From Bacillota bacterium (GTDB lineage: Bacteria > Bacillota_I > Bacilli_A > RFN20 > CAG-826): a DNA stretch of 24,245 nt. Location: contig DOQE01000071.1 in NCBI GenBank assembly GCA_003512585.1, forward strand, positions 1-24,245. Direction: 5' to 3'. This document shows, one piece after another, positions 23,270-24,245 of this stretch; the stretch's first letter is position 1, and each line of letters starts with the position of its first letter. The notes under the pieces are model-generated. The model did not search any database. It was not told the DNA's origin and was given only the letters and a program-made list of their open reading frames with translations. A program made the translations under genes and the position numbers.

Positions 23270-24245
23270 ATGGCTGACTCTGTTTCACAACTAAATAGCA
23301 TATGGGAATCGGTGCTAGAAAGAATTGAAAAAACGATTAACGAAAAAAGGATATACGACACTTTTTTTTGCGATACAAAACTAGCAAGGTTAGATGGTAA
23401 CGTTATGGTTATTAGCGTTTCTAGCGAACTAGCTAGTCAAATATTGGATAAAAAGTATAAAAATGAAATTTTAAAAATTGTCAACGAATACACTGGCACG
23501 AACTTCGATGTCAAGTTTGTTTACAAAAACAATCTAGCCAAAGAGCCAGTAGAGCAAAAAGAAGAAGAGCCAGTATTTTTTAAAGATTATAAGCTTAATC
23601 CAAAATTTACATTTGATAATTTTGTAACGGGTCCATCAAATAAAGAGGCTTTTCAAGCCGGAATAATGATTGCAAGTACCCCGGGCCAATTATATAACCC
23701 ATTGCTTATTCATAGCGATTCAGGCTTAGGAAAAACTCACTTATTGCACGCTATAGGCAACGAAATAAAAGAGAAATACCCGAATTATAATGTTTTATAT
23801 ATATCTGCATCAGATTTCGTTGATGAATATATAGGTTTTGTGGAAAGCCACGAAAAAGGTCAGTCATTAACTAGGTATTTTAAAAATAAGGTCGATGTCT
23901 TCTTAATCGACGATATCCAATTTATAACCGGAAAAAGAGGAACCATGGAAATGTTTTTCCTTATCTTTTCCACTTTGGCAAACAACGGCAAACAAATAGT
24001 TATCACATCCGATCAGCACCCTAGCAACCTTAACGGTTTGGATGACAGGCTTAAAACACGATTTTCACAAGGCTTAGTTTTGTCAATAGAAAAGCCAGAT
24101 TTGGAAACAAGCAAAGACATATTGAAAGCTAAAATTCAAGCCGGTGGATTAGATCCAAACGACTTTGACGAAGACGTTTTAACATATATAGCCAAAGGTT
24201 TTTCTTCTAACGTCAGGGAACTTGAAGGGGCTTTAAATAGGCTGA
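23270..24245 (+). CDS. dnaA: Chromosomal replication initiator DnaA, N-terminal 325 residues (cut by window edge)
   Basis: AAA+ protein that binds DnaA boxes and opens oriC. From ATG 23270 (AGGT about seven bases upstream) the frame is open to the window end, so the DNA-binding domain IV is outside. Domain I covers about 1-80 (IWESVLERIEK, VMVISVSSELASQIL). The linker is short and acidic (VEQKEEEPV). Domain III starts at NPKFTFDNFV. Walker A is SDSGLGKT at 149-156, with Ser where the family usually has the first Gly (GGVGLGKT). Walker B is FLIDDIQF with D214 and D215. Sensor 1 is VITSDQHP and the arginine-finger region is DDRLKTRFSQG. SSNVRELEGALNRL begins sensor 2. Identity is certain despite the P-loop variant. 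Confidence 0.98.
   Translation, partial: MADSVSQLNSIWESVLERIEKTINEKRIYDTFFCDTKLARLDGNVMVISVSSELASQILDKKYKNEILKIVNEYTGTNFDVKFVYKNNLAKEPVEQKEEEPVFFKDYKLNPKFTFDNFVTGPSNKEAFQAGIMIASTPGQLYNPLLIHSDSGLGKTHLLHAIGNEIKEKYPNYNVLYISASDFVDEYIGFVESHEKGQSLTRYFKNKVDVFLIDDIQFITGKRGTMEMFFLIFSTLANNGKQIVITSDQHPSNLNGLDDRLKTRFSQGLVLSIEKPDLETSKDILKAKIQAGGLDPNDFDEDVLTYIAKGFSSNVRELEGALNRL

Noticed and set aside
22828..23361. Two minus-strand frames (97 and 78 codons) across oriC and the dnaA start
   Set aside because: They cover DnaA boxes, the rpmH promoter and the start of dnaA, have low-complexity translations and no ribosome-binding sites.
1..24245. CRISPR arrays, tRNA or rRNA genes, transposases, prophage genes, riboswitches
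   Set aside because: Looked for in the intergenic regions; no regularly spaced repeats, tRNA-like cloverleaf, transposase motif or known riboswitch core was seen by eye.

Overview
The window is a replication-origin region from a low-GC, Firmicutes-type bacterium (class Bacilli in the broad sense). The conserved block rpmH-rnpA-yidC-jag lies beside a DnaA-box cluster and dnaA. Opal codons act as stops (rnpA, rnmV and the flavodoxin-like gene end in TGA) and Trp is written TGG, so this is not a UGA-recoding Mycoplasma. No sporulation genes appear where Bacillus has them (yabG, sspF, spoVG). A MEP-pathway isoprenoid gene (ispE), a lipoprotein-type YidC, PPDK and intracellular glycosidases fit an uncultured, non-sporulating, gut-type Bacilli lineage close to Acholeplasmatales, Erysipelotrichales or RF39. 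That placement is inference; no homology search was run.

Layout from right to left. dnaA (partial, + strand, from 23270) faces away from oriC (22829-23269). On the other side, a TTGTAG/TATAAT promoter reads leftward into rpmH, rnpA, yidC (TTG start, very long ectodomain) and jag, ending at a UUCG-tetraloop terminator. A new promoter then seems to make a leaderless GTG-start mRNA for mnmE-tatD-rnmV-rsmA-ispE-glmU, a packed tRNA/rRNA maturation, DNA housekeeping, isoprenoid and UDP-GlcNAc operon. Two parS-like chromosome-partition sites sit inside the tatD/rnmV part.

To the left of glmU is an accessory segment (about 2.8-14.2 kb). It holds a GH78-like and a GH20 glycosidase that lack signal peptides, pyruvate phosphate dikinase (highly biased codons, head-on to replication), an FGGY sugar kinase, two TetR-type regulators, a small two-gene membrane-protein unit, a DUF368 undecaprenyl-phosphate transporter candidate and a flavodoxin-like protein. 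The far left returns to core genes: pth and a truncated mfd, which in Bacillus lie just downstream of glmU.

Taken together, the core genes cover replication initiation, origin segregation, membrane insertion, RNase P, tRNA and rRNA modification and cell-wall precursor supply. The accessory genes point to intracellular breakdown of imported glycans, sugar phosphorylation and PPi-linked glycolysis. No tRNA, rRNA, CRISPR array, transposase or prophage gene was recognised. No clearly new multi-gene system was found. The items most worth a second look are the parS pair, the YidC ectodomain, the unusual DnaA P-loop, the leaderless mnmE start and the small membrane-protein pair with a possible frameshift.
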